A DNA stretch of 62,693 nucleotides from Rhodoglobus sp. (GCA_025463515.1 JAODAQ010000033.1:1-62693); one strand, 5' to 3'. Shown: positions 17,795-28,501, counted from the first letter of the stretch. The notes: generated by a model from the letters alone, not told the origin. A program made the numbers and translations.

Positions 17795-19308
17795 CGGAAG
17801 TCTGGTCAGACGGCAAGGCGGGGGCGAGCGCGGTAGTCCACGACCTCGACCTCGGCGCGTTCGATCCGGCTCTGGACGGCATCTCCATCCGGGGCCGCCG
17901 GCTCGTACAGGACACGCGGGAGCTCGAGAAGGGCGACATCTTCGTCGCTCTGGGCAGGCCGGGGGCGCCCGCGCTCCCGTTCGTGGAGGACGCGCTCGCG
18001 CGCGGTGCAGCCGCTGTCCTCGTGGACGCGGCGGCGGTCGAGGGGCAGCGCATGCCGCTCGACGTGTACCGTATCCCGGATCTGCAGGCTGTACTGGGTG
18101 CGATGGCCGACGTGTTCACCGGGCATCCGTCGGACTCGCTCACGATGGTCGGCATTACGGGCACCAACGGCAAGACCTCGACGTCGTTCCTCCTGACCCA
18201 GGCGTGGGACGCGCTCGGCGCCCTCTCCGCGACGATCGGCACGCTGGGCGCGGGCATCACCGGCGAGCCGCGCATCAACATGGGGATGACCACCCCGCAG
18301 GTCACGACGCTGCACCAGTACCTCGCCGACTTCGTCGCGCGCGGCGTGGAGCGCGTGGCGATGGAGGTGAGCTCGCACGCCCTCGAGCAGGATCGGGTCG
18401 CCGGCGTGCGGTTCGACACCGTCGTCTTCACCAACCTCACGCGCGACCACCTCGACTACCACGGGACGATGGAGGAGTACGCGCGCCAGAAGGCCAAGAT
18501 CTTCGACCTGCCCGGCATCACCACGGCCGTGGTCAACGTGGACGACGACTTCGGGCTCGTGCACTTCGAGAGGCTGCCCGCCTCGATCCGCCGTATCGGC
18601 GTCAGCTCCCGCGGGCACTCCGCCGCGACGGTTCACGGGGAGGATGTGCGCCTCACCACCCACGGGATCGAGTTCGACCTCGTGATCGAGGGTGAGCGGC
18701 ATCCGGTCGCCAGCTCCCTCATCGGCCGCTTCAACGTCGACAACCTGCTCGCGTGCGCCACGGTGCTGTGGTCGCAGGGCGTGCCGGCTGCGCGCGTCGC
18801 CGAACTGCTCGGCCCGCTTCAGCCGGTATTCGGCCGGATGACGCGGATCCAGCCCTCACCGGCCCTGCCGCTCGTCGTGGTCGACGCCGGCCATACGCCC
18901 GATGCCATGCGGCAGGCCGTGACCGCGCTGCGCGAGTCCGGCCACGCCCGGATCGTGACGGTGTTCGGCGCGACCGGCAGCCGCGACCCCGGGAAGCGGC
19001 CGGAGATGGCGCGCATCATCGAGGAGGGCTCCGACCTCGTGGTCGTGACGGACGACGACGTGCACGACGAGAACGGCGACCAGATCCTCGACGACATCCG
19101 CCGCGGATTCGCCGACCCCTCGGCGGTCGTCGAGATCCGCGACCGGACGACGGCGATCGCCTACGCGATCGACGCCGCCGGCCCCGATGACGTCGTGCTC
19201 CTGCAGGGCAAGGGCCACGAGCCGTACCAGATCGTCGAGGGCGGCCGCCGAGTGCCGTTCAGCGACATCGAGACTGCCGAGCGGCTGCTGGCCGAGCGGC
19301 TCCGCTAG
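17791..19308 (+). CDS. MurE-family ligase (UDP-MurNAc-tripeptide synthetase-like)
   Basis: 505 residues with the Mur ligase layout: N-terminal domain with SIRGRRLVQDTRELEKGDIF, ATP site VGITGTNGKTSTSF, substrate part TTPQVTTLHQYL, MEVSSHALEQDRV and NLTRDHLDYHGTMEEY, and a C-terminal domain with GATGSRDPGKRPEMA. In DAP-adding MurE a DNPR motif follows in the C-terminal domain; here the place reads TDDDVHDENGDQI, so it should add another diamino acid (Lys, Orn or diaminobutyrate), or be a paralog with another job. Microbacteriaceae often have non-DAP peptidoglycan. It lies outside any division-wall cluster, at the end of the DUF4177-RidA operon, and overlaps RidA by 4 bp. Confidence 0.82.
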   Translation: MTEVWSDGKAGASAVVHDLDLGAFDPALDGISIRGRRLVQDTRELEKGDIFVALGRPGAPALPFVEDALARGAAAVLVDAAAVEGQRMPLDVYRIPDLQAVLGAMADVFTGHPSDSLTMVGITGTNGKTSTSFLLTQAWDALGALSATIGTLGAGITGEPRINMGMTTPQVTTLHQYLADFVARGVERVAMEVSSHALEQDRVAGVRFDTVVFTNLTRDHLDYHGTMEEYARQKAKIFDLPGITTAVVNVDDDFGLVHFERLPASIRRIGVSSRGHSAATVHGEDVRLTTHGIEFDLVIEGERHPVASSLIGRFNVDNLLACATVLWSQGVPAARVAELLGPLQPVFGRMTRIQPSPALPLVVVDAGHTPDAMRQAVTALRESGHARIVTVFGATGSRDPGKRPEMARIIEEGSDLVVVTDDDVHDENGDQILDDIRRGFADPSAVVEIRDRTTAIAYAIDAAGPDDVVLLQGKGHEPYQIVEGGRRVPFSDIETAERLLAERLR

Positions 19309-19315
19309 ATCACCG

Positions 19316-21280
<1,965 letters not shown>

Positions 21281-21361
21281 CAGATCCTCGTCGATCTCGC
21301 GGGACTGCCAGGATCCGCGAACTGTATGAACAGGTGAACCTTTCGATCCTAGAACCTCCCA

Positions 21362-21389
21362 TTGACCGCAGGTCACCGTGCGATACACT
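21362..21389 (+). promoter_or_regulatory. Sigma-A type promoter of the 6C RNA
   Basis: TTGACC (21362-21367), a 16-bp spacer and TACACT (21384-21389); the expected start is near 21396. This is one of the few consensus -35 boxes in the window. Confidence 0.78.
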
Positions 21390-21395
21390 AACTCT

Positions 21396-21500
21396 CGTCA
21401 AATGCAAGTTTGACTGGCCGCGCTCGTGATTCCCCCCAATCCCGCGCGGCTGTGGCGGCGCCTGTTCCCCCCAATAGGCGCCGCCCCTCTCTGTTTAAAG
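21396..21500 (+). ncRNA. 6C small RNA
   Basis: Two GC-rich hairpins each expose CCCCCC in the loop, the defining feature of the actinobacterial 6C RNA. Hairpin 1 pairs GCCGCGC (21417-21423) with GCGCGGC (21444-21450), loop C6 at 21432-21437. Hairpin 2 pairs GGCGGCGCCT (21454-21463) with AGGCGCCGCC (21476-21485), loop C6 at 21467-21472. Both loops read TTCCCCCCAAT. A pyrimidine-rich tail (CCTCTCTGTTT) follows as a likely end. In M. tuberculosis 6C (B11) also lies near the tad and acs genes, so the position agrees. The C-rich loops are thought to pair with G-rich mRNA sites. Exact ends are estimates. Confidence 0.88.
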
Positions 21501-21501
21501 C

Positions 21502-21569
21502 GCCGATGGCTTCGCCATCGGCTAATCGTGGATGGTCGCGACTTCGAGATTCGGCTAGTCGTGGATGGT
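21502..21569. repeat. Hairpin and direct repeats after the 6C RNA
   Basis: GCCGATGGC-TTC-GCCATCGGC (21502-21521) is a perfect hairpin, perhaps a terminator. It runs into two direct copies of TCGGCTARTCGTGGATGGT at 21518-21536 and 21551-21569. I do not recognise the direct repeat. Confidence 0.6.
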
Positions 21570-21581
21570 TGGGTCACCAAG

Positions 21582-21620
21582 GCGGGTTGAGTAAGGCGCT
21601 CTGGCGCCTGTATCGAAACC
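21582..21620 (+). repeat. REP-like intergenic element, copy A
   Basis: Starts GCGGGTTGAGTAAGGCGC and ends GTATCGAAACC. One of five related copies in the window. This copy is single and does not overlap a gene. Confidence 0.8.
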
Positions 21621-21743
21621 CTCTCCCGTCCCCTCGTTCGGGGGGAGTTCGCCGTGCGTTAACCATTCGTTTCGCGGGGCTCTCCACACTGGCGAGGACC
21701 GCGCCGCGAATCCCTCGCCGCGCGTGGGAAAGGTCCTCTCCTC

Positions 21744-24700
21744 ATGCGTCGAATCGTGCGCGGCTGCGCTGCCGCCCTCGTATCCCTGCTCGCCCTGTCG
21801 GGCGCGGCCCTTGCCATCGCGGCCCCGGCAGCCGCAGCATCGCCCGCCGACCTCGTGATCAACGAGGTCGAGCAGGACGGCTCGCCGTCCGACTGGATCG
21901 AGCTCTACAACACGAGCGCGGACGCCGTGGATGCCTCGGGGCTGGTGCTGCGCGACGACAAGGACCCGGCAGCCGATGACGCCGCGGGCAACAACTACGT
22001 GCTGATCCCGGACGGGACGGTCATCGAGGGCTTCGGCTTCTTCGCCATCGACACGGGCGACATGGGGCTCGGCAAGGGCGGCGACGCGGCGCGCCTCTTC
22101 GCCGCAGCCGACGGCATCTTCCCGGGCACGGGCGCGAGCGCCATCGACTCCTACGAGTGGACCTCGGACGCGGGCACCAGCTGGGGCGCCTGCCCGGGCG
22201 GCACCGATGACTTCCAGGCGACGACGAACCCGACGAGGGGCGCTGCCAACGACTGCAGCACGCCCGAGGAGCCCACCGACCCCGAGGAGCCCACCGATCC
22301 GGAGGAGCCGACTGATCCCGGCGTGCCCGCGGGCGCCATCCAGGACCTGACCATCAACGAGGTCGAGCAGGACGGCTCGCCGTCCGACTGGATCGAGCTC
22401 TACAACACGAGCGCAGACCCGGTGGATGCCTCCGGCCTGATCCTGCGCGACGACAAGACCGGCGCCACCTTCGTGACCATCCCCGCGGCCACGACGATCG
22501 CGGGGCACGGCTTCTACGCGATCGACACCGGCGACATGGGCCTCGGCAAGGGCGGCGACGCCGCTCGCCTGTTCGAGTCCACGTCGGCCACCATCCCGAT
22601 CAGCTCGTACACCTGGACGTCCGACGCGATCACGACCTGGGGCCGCTGCCCCGATGGCTCCGGGGACTTCGTCGCGACGGTCAGCCCGACTCGAGGTGCC
22701 GCGAACGACTGCGCCGAGCCCGTCGAGGACTTCGGCAGCCTGAAGATCAACGAGGTCGAGCAGGACGGCTCGCCCTCCGACTGGATCGAGCTCTACAACA
22801 CCGGCACGACGTCGGTGGATGCTTCCGGCCTCGTCCTGCGCGACGACAAGAACCCCGCCGCCGGCGATGTGGCGGGCAGCAACTACGTCCTCATCCCCGA
22901 GGGCACGGTCATCCCGGCCCAGGGGTTCTTCACCGCCGACACCGGCGCGATGGGGCTCGGCAAGGGCGGCGACTCCGCGCGCCTCTTCCTCCCCGCAGAC
23001 GGCCTCTTCCCCGGCACGGCCGCGAACGCCCTCGACTCCTTCACCTGGGCGGCCAACGCCGACGAGACCTTCGGCCGCTGCCCCGACGGCGTCGGCGAGT
23101 TCGTCGACACTGAGGGGGCCACCCGCGACGCTGCGAACAACTGCCCGGTGCCGGCCGGCGCCGCCGACATCGTGATCAACGAGGTGGAGTCGAAGGCGAA
23201 CCCCACCGGGCCCGACTGGGTCGAGCTCTACAACCGGGGCGACGCTGACGTGAACGTCGGCGGCTGGCTCTTCCGCGACAACGACCTCTCCGACCTCGCA
23301 CCCCTGCCCGCGGGCAAGATCGTGCCGGCCGGCGGCTACCTCGTGCTCGAGAACAACGACCCGGGCGGCGCTGGTGACTTCGCCTTCGGCCTCGGCAACC
23401 CCGATGAGGTGCACCTGTACCTCCCGAACGGCGTGACCGAGGTCGACAGCTACAGCTACGCGGCACACGCCCTCACGACGTACGGGCGCTGCCCGAACGG
23501 CACGGGCGATTTCGTGACGACCTTCCAGGCGACCAAGGGCGAGGCCAACGCGTGCTCGCCGGTGCGCATCAACGAGATCGAGTCCAACGGCGGGCAGCCC
23601 GGCGACTGGGTCGAGCTCGTCAACGGCGGCGACACCGCAGCAGACGTCTCCGGGATGACCGTCCGCGACAACAAGGATGAGGACGGCTACACGATCCCGG
23701 CGGGCACGACGCTCGCCGCCCACGCCTACCTCGTGGTCGACCTCGACCTCGCGGGAGCGGCCAAGGACGCGGGCGGCTTCGGCCTCGGAGCCCCGGACTC
23801 GATACGCCTATTCGGCGCGGACGGCACATCCCTGCTCGACTCCTACTCCTGGACGGCGCACGCGGCCACGACCTACGGCCGCTGCGCGGACACCGTCGGC
23901 GACTTCGCCGAGACCGCCTCCGCCACGAGGGGCGCGGCCAACGACTGCGAGGGCGAAGACACCCTGGAGTCCTGGCCCGGCGGTGAGCAGGTGAAGACCG
24001 TCGACGTCGCCGACTCGTTCGGCGGCGACATGAGCGGCCTCGTCTACGAGAGCACCGGCGACGGATCCCGCGGCGTGCTCTGGGGCGTCAACAACAAGCA
24101 GGGCCTCTACAAGCTGGTCTGGAACGGCACGGCGTGGGTTCCCGCGGGAGGCGCGTGGGCGGGCGTCCGACCCCTCGTCTACCCGAACGGCAGCGGCCAC
24201 GTCGATGCGGAGGGCGGCACCTTCGGCGGTGCCAACTCGGCCGACGGCTTCTACATCGCCAGCGAGCGCGACAACGACAACGACGGCGTCAGCCGCCCGT
24301 CGATCCTGCGCTACAACGTGACGGACGGCAGCACCGGCAACCTCGTGGCCACCACCGAGTGGAACCTCTCGAGCGTCATCCCGGGCGCCAGCGGCCTCGG
24401 CGCGAACGCCGGCTTCGAGGGCGTCGCCTGGGTTCCCGACTCCTTCCTCACCGGCAAGGGCATGAAGGACGAGAGCACCGGTCTGGCCTATGACCCCGCC
24501 AACTACGGCAGCCACGGCAACGGCCTGTTCTTCGTGGCCCTCGAGGGCACGGGCGACGTGTACGCCGTCGCCCTCGGGGACGGCGGATCCGCGAGCCTGA
24601 TCGCGAGCCTCGACCCGGGCATGGCGTCCATCGCCGACGTCACGTTCGACGCCGAGAGCGGCCTGTTGTGGGCACTCTGCGACGATGCCTGCCAGGGTCG

Positions 24701-25385
24701 CAGCGTGGCCTTCGAGGTGGCACAGGACGGGCCCTTCGACGGTCTGTTTCGCGTGACGCACCGCTACGAGAACGCAGCGGGCATGGGCGACCGGCTCGCG
24801 AACGAGGGCATCGCGATCTCGACCGACGACCTCTGTGTGGCGGGCCTCAAGCCGGTCTGGTACGCGGACGACGCGGAGACCGACGGCCACGCTCTGCGCG
24901 AGGGCTCGATCGCCTGCGAGGGCGGCGCCGACCCGGGGACCGACCCCGGCACGGACCCGGGGACCGGCCCCGGGACCGACCCGGCCCCGCCGACCGAGGA
25001 CACCCTGACGCCCGGCAACGAGGGCGCGGTCACCGGGCCCGCCACGGCGGTGGCCGGCGAGACCGTCACGGTGTTCGTCGGCACGCAGTACGCGGGCGAC
25101 ACCGTCGACGTGTGGATCTTCTCGACCCCCACCTACCTCGGCGCGCACCTCGTCTCGGCGGCGGGCACGGTCACGGCGACGGTTCCGGCGGGCCTGCCCG
25201 CGGGAGCGCACCGGATCGCGGTGATCGCGGCGAACGGCACCGTGATCGGCTGGTTCGGCCTTGCCGTCAACGAGCTGGCCTACACCGGCGGCGGTCAGCC
25301 GACCGTGCCCGTGAACCTGGTCCTGGCCTTGCTCTTGGTGGGCGCCGCGCTCGTGCTCGTCGGGCGCCGCCGCCGGATCGCCTGA
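21744..25385 (+). CDS. Large secreted lamin-tail-domain surface protein with sortase-E signal
   Basis: 1213 residues. A signal peptide (about 1-33) is followed by five tandem lamin-tail (LTD) domains, each starting with an INEVEQDG-type motif (near residues 38, 205, 335, 475 and 610) and holding DWIELYN and a GRCPDG-type cysteine. Residues about 745-1060 resemble the esterase-like/phytase-like beta-propeller (MSGLVYE, NEGIAIS). A TDPGTDPG-type linker and an Ig-like domain follow. The end is LAYTGGG (LAYTG at 1178-1182), a hydrophobic helix and RRRR: a class E sortase signal for wall attachment. A ribosome site AAAGG lies about 9 nt before the ATG. Binding or enzymatic role on extracellular polymers is likely; the substrate is unknown. 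Confidence 0.85.
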   Translation: MRRIVRGCAAALVSLLALSGAALAIAAPAAAASPADLVINEVEQDGSPSDWIELYNTSADAVDASGLVLRDDKDPAADDAAGNNYVLIPDGTVIEGFGFFAIDTGDMGLGKGGDAARLFAAADGIFPGTGASAIDSYEWTSDAGTSWGACPGGTDDFQATTNPTRGAANDCSTPEEPTDPEEPTDPEEPTDPGVPAGAIQDLTINEVEQDGSPSDWIELYNTSADPVDASGLILRDDKTGATFVTIPAATTIAGHGFYAIDTGDMGLGKGGDAARLFESTSATIPISSYTWTSDAITTWGRCPDGSGDFVATVSPTRGAANDCAEPVEDFGSLKINEVEQDGSPSDWIELYNTGTTSVDASGLVLRDDKNPAAGDVAGSNYVLIPEGTVIPAQGFFTADTGAMGLGKGGDSARLFLPADGLFPGTAANALDSFTWAANADETFGRCPDGVGEFVDTEGATRDAANNCPVPAGAADIVINEVESKANPTGPDWVELYNRGDADVNVGGWLFRDNDLSDLAPLPAGKIVPAGGYLVLENNDPGGAGDFAFGLGNPDEVHLYLPNGVTEVDSYSYAAHALTTYGRCPNGTGDFVTTFQATKGEANACSPVRINEIESNGGQPGDWVELVNGGDTAADVSGMTVRDNKDEDGYTIPAGTTLAAHAYLVVDLDLAGAAKDAGGFGLGAPDSIRLFGADGTSLLDSYSWTAHAATTYGRCADTVGDFAETASATRGAANDCEGEDTLESWPGGEQVKTVDVADSFGGDMSGLVYESTGDGSRGVLWGVNNKQGLYKLVWNGTAWVPAGGAWAGVRPLVYPNGSGHVDAEGGTFGGANSADGFYIASERDNDNDGVSRPSILRYNVTDGSTGNLVATTEWNLSSVIPGASGLGANAGFEGVAWVPDSFLTGKGMKDESTGLAYDPANYGSHGNGLFFVALEGTGDVYAVALGDGGSASLIASLDPGMASIADVTFDAESGLLWALCDDACQGRSVAFEVAQDGPFDGLFRVTHRYENAAGMGDRLANEGIAISTDDLCVAGLKPVWYADDAETDGHALREGSIACEGGADPGTDPGTDPGTGPGTDPAPPTEDTLTPGNEGAVTGPATAVAGETVTVFVGTQYAGDTVDVWIFSTPTYLGAHLVSAAGTVTATVPAGLPAGAHRIAVIAANGTVIGWFGLAVNELAYTGGGQPTVPVNLVLALLLVGAALVLVGRRRRIA

Positions 25386-25416
25386 CTCGCCCGTCCTGCA
25401 CAGGACGGCCTGAGGC

Positions 25417-25446
25417 AACCCGGTCCACGGCAGCGTGGACCGGGTT
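25417..25446 (+). terminator. Terminator hairpin after the surface-protein gene
   Basis: AACCCGGTCCACG, loop GCAG, CGTGGACCGGGTT: a perfect 13-bp stem without a T-tract, 31 bp after the stop. A smaller GTCCTG/CAGGAC hairpin lies just before it. Confidence 0.78.
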
Positions 25447-25468
25447 CCGGCGCGTGTGGCGGCTTTCG

Positions 25469-25474
25469 TAGCGT
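25469..25474 (+). promoter_or_regulatory. -10 box of leaderless tadA promoter
   Basis: TAGCGT, then 6 nt, then the GTG at 25481. Confidence 0.5.
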
Positions 25475-25480
25475 GACGGG

Positions 25481-26458
25481 GTGGATGCCCCTCCCTTTGT
25501 CGCGCGGCGGCCCGGGGCGCCCGCGGGGCGGGCCGTGCATCCGGAGTTCGGGGCGCTCGCCGACTACCTCGCCGACCCGGCCGTCACCGACGTGTTCGTG
25601 AACGGCGCGCACGACGTCTGGGTCGACCGCGGTGCCGGGCCGGTGCGGCAGTCCGCGGCGCAGCTCGACGAGGCTGGGGTCCGCGAGCTCGCGGTGCGGC
25701 TCGTGGCACTCGGCGGCCGCCACATCGACGAGGCGACGCCGTGCGTCGATGCGCGGCTGCACGAGGGCATCCGGGTGCACGCCGTCTTGCCGCCGGTCTC
25801 GCCGCGCGGCACCCTGCTCTCGATCCGCGTGCCGCACGCGACGCCGTTCTCGCTGGCCGAGCTCACGGCCGCGGGGTTCTTCGACGAGGTGCACGCGGGG
25901 CCGGTGGTCGCGCTCGTGGCCGCGCGCGCCAACCTGCTGATCACCGGCTCTGCGGGCAGCGGCAAGACGACCCTGCTCTCCGCGCTGCTGTCGGAGGCGG
26001 CGCCGAGCGAGCGCATCGTCGCGATCGAGGATGTCTCCGAGCTCCGGGTGCGCCACCCGCACTTCGTCTCCCTCGAGGCGCGGCAGGCGAACCTCGAGGG
26101 CGCTGGAGGAATCGGGCTCGCCCGGCTGCTGCGAGAGGCGCTCCGGATGCGGCCGGACCGGCTCGTGCTGGGCGAGTGCCGCGGCGAGGAGATCCGCGAG
26201 CTGCTCGCCGCGCTCAACACCGGCCACGACGGCGGCGCGGGCACACTGCACGCCAACTCCCTGGAGGACGTGCCAGCGCGGCTCGAGGCGCTCGGCAGCC
26301 TCGCGGGGCTGAGCCCGTCCGCGGTCGCGCGGCAGGCGGTGAGCGCGATCGGCGCCGTGCTGCACCTCGAACGGCGGGGCGGGGTGCGGCGGCTCGCGCA
26401 GCTCGGCTCCCTCGAGCTCGACTCCCGCGACCGGCTCGCGGTGCGGAGCGCCGCGTGA
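25481..26458 (+). CDS. TadA/CpaF family secretion ATPase
   Basis: 325-residue ATPase of the type II/IV secretion superfamily that powers Flp/Tad pilus assembly. Walker A is LITGSAGSGKTTLLSALL, Walker B is RLVLGECRGEEI, with the Asp/His boxes near IEDVSEL and GTLHANS. It is the single-domain form found in actinobacterial tad loci (Rv3659c-like, from memory). The next gene overlaps it by 4 bp and encodes the membrane platform protein. Pilin, TadE-like and prepilin-peptidase genes are missing here, so the locus is incomplete. Confidence 0.85.
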   Translation: MDAPPFVARRPGAPAGRAVHPEFGALADYLADPAVTDVFVNGAHDVWVDRGAGPVRQSAAQLDEAGVRELAVRLVALGGRHIDEATPCVDARLHEGIRVHAVLPPVSPRGTLLSIRVPHATPFSLAELTAAGFFDEVHAGPVVALVAARANLLITGSAGSGKTTLLSALLSEAAPSERIVAIEDVSELRVRHPHFVSLEARQANLEGAGGIGLARLLREALRMRPDRLVLGECRGEEIRELLAALNTGHDGGAGTLHANSLEDVPARLEALGSLAGLSPSAVARQAVSAIGAVLHLERRGGVRRLAQLGSLELDSRDRLAVRSAA

Positions 26459-27336
26459 CACGCCCGCCCGACCTGGCCGAGGTCGCGACCGTGGCGCAGC
26501 GCCTGGCCGTCCTGCTCGCGGCGGGGGTGGCGCCGACGTCCGCATGGAGGCACGTCGCGTCATCCACGCAGTCCCTCGTGGCAGACCGGGTCGCGGCGGG
26601 CGCCGAGCTCGCGGTGGCCGCTGCCGACACGGGCGGACTCCAGCTCGAGGCGTGGCGCGGGCTCGCAGCGGCCTGGGCGGTCGCCTCGGAGTCGGGCTCG
26701 CCGCTCGCCCCTGCGCTGCGCGACTACGCGTTCTCGCTGCGCGAGCTGGGGGAGGCGCAGCGGGATGCGCGGGTCGCGCTCGCCGGCCCGATCGCGACGG
26801 CGCGGATCGTGCTCGCGCTGCCGGTGGTCGGGGTTCTGTTCGGGGTGGCGCTGGGTTTCAACACCCTGGCCACCCTGTTCACCACCCCCGCGGGCTGGGC
26901 GTGCCTCGGCGTGGGCGGCGGACTGCTCGGCCTCGCGGCGCTCTGGAACCGCCGGCTCGTGCGCTCCGCCCGCCCGCGCTCCGCAACGCCCGGCCTCGCG
27001 TGCGAGCTCATGGCGATCGGGATGGCCGGAGGAGCGTCGATCGATCGTGCGCGGGCCACGGTGAGCACGGCCCTCGAGAGCTTCGGCATCGACGCGGAGG
27101 ACGTGGAACCGGTGCTCCGGCTCTCCCGGGCCGCGGGCGTTCCCGCCGCCGAGCTCCTGCGCAGCGAGGCCCGCGAGCTACGGGCGGCCGCGCGCTCGAC
27201 GGCGCAGGAGCGCGCTGCGGCCCTCTCGGTGCGGCTCATGCTGCCGCTCGGGCTGTGCGTGCTCCCGGCGTTCCTCGTGCTGGGTGTGCTGCCGCTGCTG
27301 GTCACCGTCATCACGGCGACCATCGACACCTTCTAG
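26455..27336 (+). CDS. TadB/TadC-like type II secretion F-domain membrane protein
   Basis: 293 residues with two F-domain modules separated by membrane helices: LAVLLAAGVAPTSAW in the first and ELMAIGMAGGASIDRA in the second. Helices lie near residues 115-165 and 255-290 (LGLCVLPAFLVLGVLPLLVTV). It should form the inner-membrane platform driven by the TadA-like ATPase. The GTG start overlaps the ATPase stop. The gene ends against an opposing aminotransferase gene (4-bp overlap of ends), exactly where pilin genes would be expected. Confidence 0.82.
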   Translation: MTRPPDLAEVATVAQRLAVLLAAGVAPTSAWRHVASSTQSLVADRVAAGAELAVAAADTGGLQLEAWRGLAAAWAVASESGSPLAPALRDYAFSLRELGEAQRDARVALAGPIATARIVLALPVVGVLFGVALGFNTLATLFTTPAGWACLGVGGGLLGLAALWNRRLVRSARPRSATPGLACELMAIGMAGGASIDRARATVSTALESFGIDAEDVEPVLRLSRAAGVPAAELLRSEARELRAAARSTAQERAAALSVRLMLPLGLCVLPAFLVLGVLPLLVTVITATIDTF

Positions 27337-28460
27337 GCTCGCGCCAGTCGCTCGACCGCCTCCGTGAGCACCTCGGGCCCGCACGCGAGGTTGAGGCGCG
27401 CGAAGCCCCTGCCCTGCACTCCGAAGGTCGGGCCGGGGTTGAGGGCGACCCCTCCCGCGAGCGCCCGCACGCTCGGGTCGTCTCCCCAGTCCGTGGCCCG
27501 GAAGTCGAGCCAGGCGAGGTAGCTCGCGCTCGGCGGGGCGTACTTCACGAGAGGCAGGTGCGTCGCGAGCAACTCCGTCAGGAGGGCCGAAGACTCCTCG
27601 ATGGCGGCAACGGCGCCCGCGAGCCAGTCCGCGCCGTGCTCGAAGGCCGCGACGCTCGCGTGCAGCCCGAGCAGGCTCGTGCGGAACCCGACCTCTTCGG
27701 GGAGGGCGGAGAGGCGCCGGTGCATCCGGTCGCCGCCCGTCACGAGGACGGCGCACTTCACTCCCGCGAGGTTCCACGCCTTGCTGGCGGAGGTCACGGT
27801 GATGCCGTGGTCCCGGGCCGCGCCGGAGAGCGACAGGTAGGGCGTGAACTCGGCGCCGGCACGGGCGAGCGGGCCGTGGATCTCGTCGCTCACGACGATG
27901 ACGCCGTGCCTGTCGGCGAGGGATGCGACGGCCTGCAGTTCCTCGGCAGAGTGCACGAGCCCGAGCGGGTTGTGCGGGTTGCACAGCAGAAAGGCCGTGG
28001 CGCCCGCGGCGAACGCGCGCTCGAGGCCCTCGAGGTCGAGGCGGCCGTCCACGAGGGGCACCTCGGCCACGATTCCGCCCGCCTCCGGCACGAGGTCGAA
28101 GAACGGCGGGTACACCGGCGGCGTGATCACGACGGCGTCGCCGGGGGAGAGCGCGAGGCGCAGGGCCTCCACGATCGCCACGCTCACATCGGTCGCGGTG
28201 CGCACCGCGGCGGGGTCGACGCTCCAGCCCCAGGTGCGGTCGGCGTAGGCGGCGAAGGCAGGGGCGAGCGGGCCGGGGGAGGCCACGTAGCCCGTGTCGG
28301 ATGCGCGCACCCGGTCGACGATGGCCTGCGCGACGACCGGGGCGAGCGGGTAGTCCATCTCGGCGACGAACAGGGGCAGCACCTCGGGCGGAAACGCCGT
28401 CCACTTCTCGCTCGTGCGGGTGCGCAGCAGCGGCAGGGGGTCGGCGATCACTCGTTCCAT
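27333..28460 (-). CDS. PatB/MalY-type PLP aminotransferase, likely cystathionine beta-lyase
   Basis: Fold-type I PLP enzyme that probably cleaves C-S bonds (cystathionine to homocysteine) or acts as an aminotransferase. Features are LPLFVAEMDYPLAP, the substrate/cofactor motif LLCNPHNPLG, SDEIHGPL and the PLP lysine in TSASKAWNLAGVKC. The start is open: ATG 28460 (MERVIADPL, 375 residues, weak CAAGCT 6 nt upstream) or ATG 28478 (six residues longer, with AGGTGGAG upstream). The gene diverges from guaB3 and shares its very short promoter region. Confidence 0.82.
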   Translation of the reverse strand: MERVIADPLPLLRTRTSEKWTAFPPEVLPLFVAEMDYPLAPVVAQAIVDRVRASDTGYVASPGPLAPAFAAYADRTWGWSVDPAAVRTATDVSVAIVEALRLALSPGDAVVITPPVYPPFFDLVPEAGGIVAEVPLVDGRLDLEGLERAFAAGATAFLLCNPHNPLGLVHSAEELQAVASLADRHGVIVVSDEIHGPLARAGAEFTPYLSLSGAARDHGITVTSASKAWNLAGVKCAVLVTGGDRMHRRLSALPEEVGFRTSLLGLHASVAAFEHGADWLAGAVAAIEESSALLTELLATHLPLVKYAPPSASYLAWLDFRATDWGDDPSVRALAGGVALNPGPTFGVQGRGFARLNLACGPEVLTEAVERLARA

Positions 28461-28489
28461 GACCCCAGCTTGCAGCATCCCGCTCCACC

Positions 28490-28495
28490 TAGACT
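28490..28495 (+). promoter_or_regulatory. -10 box of leaderless guaB3 promoter
   Basis: TAGACT, then 6 nt, then the guaB3 GTG. Confidence 0.6.
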
Positions 28496-28501
28496 TGACG
28501 G

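Noticed and set aside
21655-21680. GTTAACC-type sequence before the surface-protein gene as a phosphate-starvation box
   Set aside because: Only one partial unit is present and no direct repeat, so a PHO box cannot be supported.
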